64,000 nt of DNA from Xestospongia bergquistia (lineage: Eukaryota > Porifera > Demospongiae > Haplosclerida > Petrosiidae), in assembly GCA_963965975.1 (NCBI GenBank), contig OZ014416.1, positions 186,001 through 250,000 of the forward strand. Direction: 5' to 3'. The stretch's first letter is position 1. Each line of letters opens with the position of its first letter. A program made the position numbers and the translations under genes. Under the pieces are notes generated by a model. The model searched no databases and had not been told where the DNA came from. It saw nothing but the letters and a program-made list of their open reading frames with translations. Shown here one piece after another: positions 62,460 to 64,000 of the stretch.

Positions 62460-64000
62460 TTAACGTAAACCTCGCTCTTTTTTCCATTCATTAATCCTAG
62501 CCAATAATTCAGGAACAGGTTGTAACATGTTAACAGTTAATAGTTGTCGATTAAAAGGATCTTGAGGAGTATTTAGGAGATGTCGTACAATAATAGGCCT
62601 GTCAACAATGATGCCACTAGGCAAACAGACTGGATCAGTCATCAAAGTGTCCATTAATGGATCTAATTAAATGGATTATAAGTGGGTGTGTCTAACTGGA
62701 ATAAAGCACCTTTGAACTCGTCAGGAATATTTCCAATTTCTATCTCTTCTTTCATACTAGCTACAGCTTCTGCTTCAATTCTTTGAGCAAAGATACGGAA
62801 CTGACGAATTGATTCCTAAAGAAATATTAGTTAATAAATAACCAACCTCCAACCACGCCCACCTCAGATTTGATGCCTCTGTTGTACAATATTCTGATGC
62901 ATTGATCAAACAGTTCTTTACGATATGAACGTTCATCTGTAGCAACAGCTCGAGCTAGAGTGTCACCTGACAAATGTAGGTATATATTTGTCAGGAGGTC
63001 AAGAAGGTGCTTAGGAGAAAAGTTATATTTTTCAGGATCTTCAACCTAAAGTAAAATATGACAAACAAATTAGGAAATGGACAGATAATGACTAATGGAC
63101 AGATGTCTGTAGTGTAAATGGATGGACCTTTAATCCACTACATTTGGGACCACATAATTGCTGAAGATTGAAGTTCAACATTGAACTAACTCGAGACACC
63201 ATCTCCTGTATAAATAAAAATGTATGAGAAGTTTTACAAATAGATTTGTATTTACAGGACGCAAGAAAGGTTGCGTAATTTCTTTAGTTAAATAATGAAA
63301 TGTACTGAGAGTTTGTGAAGCTAGTGTGAGATACGAACGACACAGGTGTTCATCTTGTGACAACTGATGTAATCGAGATTGCTGTAAAGCCTAAAAGAGT
63401 ATAGACTTTCCTAACTACTACTAAACAAACACATACTTGAGGTTGACTGTTCCAGGATTCTTTGTCCTTCATTGCTTCTTGAGTTTCGTGAATAGCCTTT
63501 AAACCATCCAAAGACTCGTCCAATAAAAAGGTGATGTCATTAATTAGCATATTAATAAAACGAATGAAAGGGGCATCATCTTGAGGGTTTCTATGACAAT
63601 AAGTAGGTGAATGGAAAGATGAATTGAAGGATAACTGATTGATAAATTTACTTGCTCTCTTCAATAAAAACTTGTTTATGATGATGATTTTCCCACAGCT
63701 GCTTCAATATAATTGACAGATGGTAACGTACGCTAAATTTATCGAAGAACTCATTGGCACCACCCATATTCTCACAATCTACATAAAATATTTAAAGGTA
63801 TTATTATATGTACCAGATCACAGTACCAATATAAATCTTCATTAGCGCTGGAGCAAGATGAGGTACTGAGAGAGGATGTCCTAAAAAAATATCTAGTAGA
63901 TTATGTTGACGCTGTTGAACACCAGGTGTCATTACAAAGATCAACTTTAAGGAAATAATAGGGAAAGAGGAAAAGATGATAGAGAGAGAGAGAGAGAGAC
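62460..64000 (-). CDS. UBE4B: UBE4B U-box ubiquitin ligase, C-terminal part (partial)
   Basis: The gene continues beyond the window end, so only the C-terminal part is present. The last exon encodes the U-box: [40 protein letters not shown] and [20 protein letters not shown], closest to UBE4B (LMTDPVRLPSG) rather than UBE4A. Upstream exons carry the Ufd2 core: [68 protein letters not shown] and [15 protein letters not shown]-like sequence. At least eight exons with short introns lie in the window. UBE4B/Ufd2 elongates ubiquitin chains with p97/VCP. Stop at 62460-62462. Confidence 0.93.
63981..64000. repeat. (GA)n microsatellite at window end
   Basis: Ten GA units run into the window edge, within a UBE4B intron. 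Confidence 0.8.

Overview
The window is eukaryotic: AT-rich, very gene-dense, with almost every gene broken by tiny introns (mostly about 45-70 nt, GT...AG) and intergenic gaps of tens to a few hundred bases. The gene content is animal: SHP-2 type PTPN11, liprin-beta, Polyhomeotic, CILP, SIGMAR1, ELYS. The combination of compactness, metazoan families and short introns fits a sponge, most like the demosponge Amphimedon queenslandica. This is inference from style and content, not a database match.

Layout. 1-454: 3' end of an unidentified coiled-coil gene. 502-12760: ELYS/AHCTF1 (-), HECTD3 (+) and USP5 (-). 12846-19350: selenoprotein K with its SECIS, PTPN11, CYB5D1 (-), NAA38, UBIAD1 and SIGMAR1 (-). 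19349-29678: EMC1, CDKAL1 (-), a 110-aa unknown, mS38/AURKAIP1 (-), eIF5A, LZIC (-) and a PRXL2B/SelU-type selenoprotein with its SECIS. 29927-32790: a complete intron-rich dihydroxy-acid dehydratase (-). 32869-34388: a noncoding 1.5-kb repeat. 34923-36478: a USP-like fragment (-) and C1orf50. 36700-48727: liprin-beta (-), SF3B2, a 190-aa single-pass membrane unknown, PEX5 (-) and PDE6D. 48882-52311: a CILP-like secreted protein (-) and DPH5. 52311-54805: a MITE, a second copy of the 1.5-kb repeat, and a 0.25-kb direct repeat flanking that copy. 55408-64000: prohibitin-2, COX6A (-), Polyhomeotic, a C2H2 zinc-finger gene (-) and the 3' part of UBE4B (-).

The dominant organisation is head-to-head gene pairs (ELYS/HECTD3, USP5/SELENOK, CYB5D1/NAA38, SIGMAR1/EMC1, CDKAL1/unknown, mS38/eIF5A, LZIC/PRXL2B, USP-like/C1orf50, liprin-beta/SF3B2, PEX5/PDE6D, CILP/DPH5, COX6A/PHC). 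Their start codons are usually less than 300 bp apart and in one or two cases share a CATG. The genes are mostly housekeeping and belong to no single pathway; shared bidirectional promoters are the common theme.

Most notable: two selenoprotein genes with in-frame TGA codons and well-formed SECIS hairpins; an AT-AC (U12-type) intron in prohibitin-2; a dihydroxy-acid dehydratase, which animals normally lack; a short GGGTGTGG/CCACACCC motif scattered far beyond expectation through introns and UTRs and overlapping both SECIS elements; and a noncoding repeat pair with an almost invariant GC-rich core. Exon borders were placed by eye; CDS entries give the genomic span from start to stop including introns.
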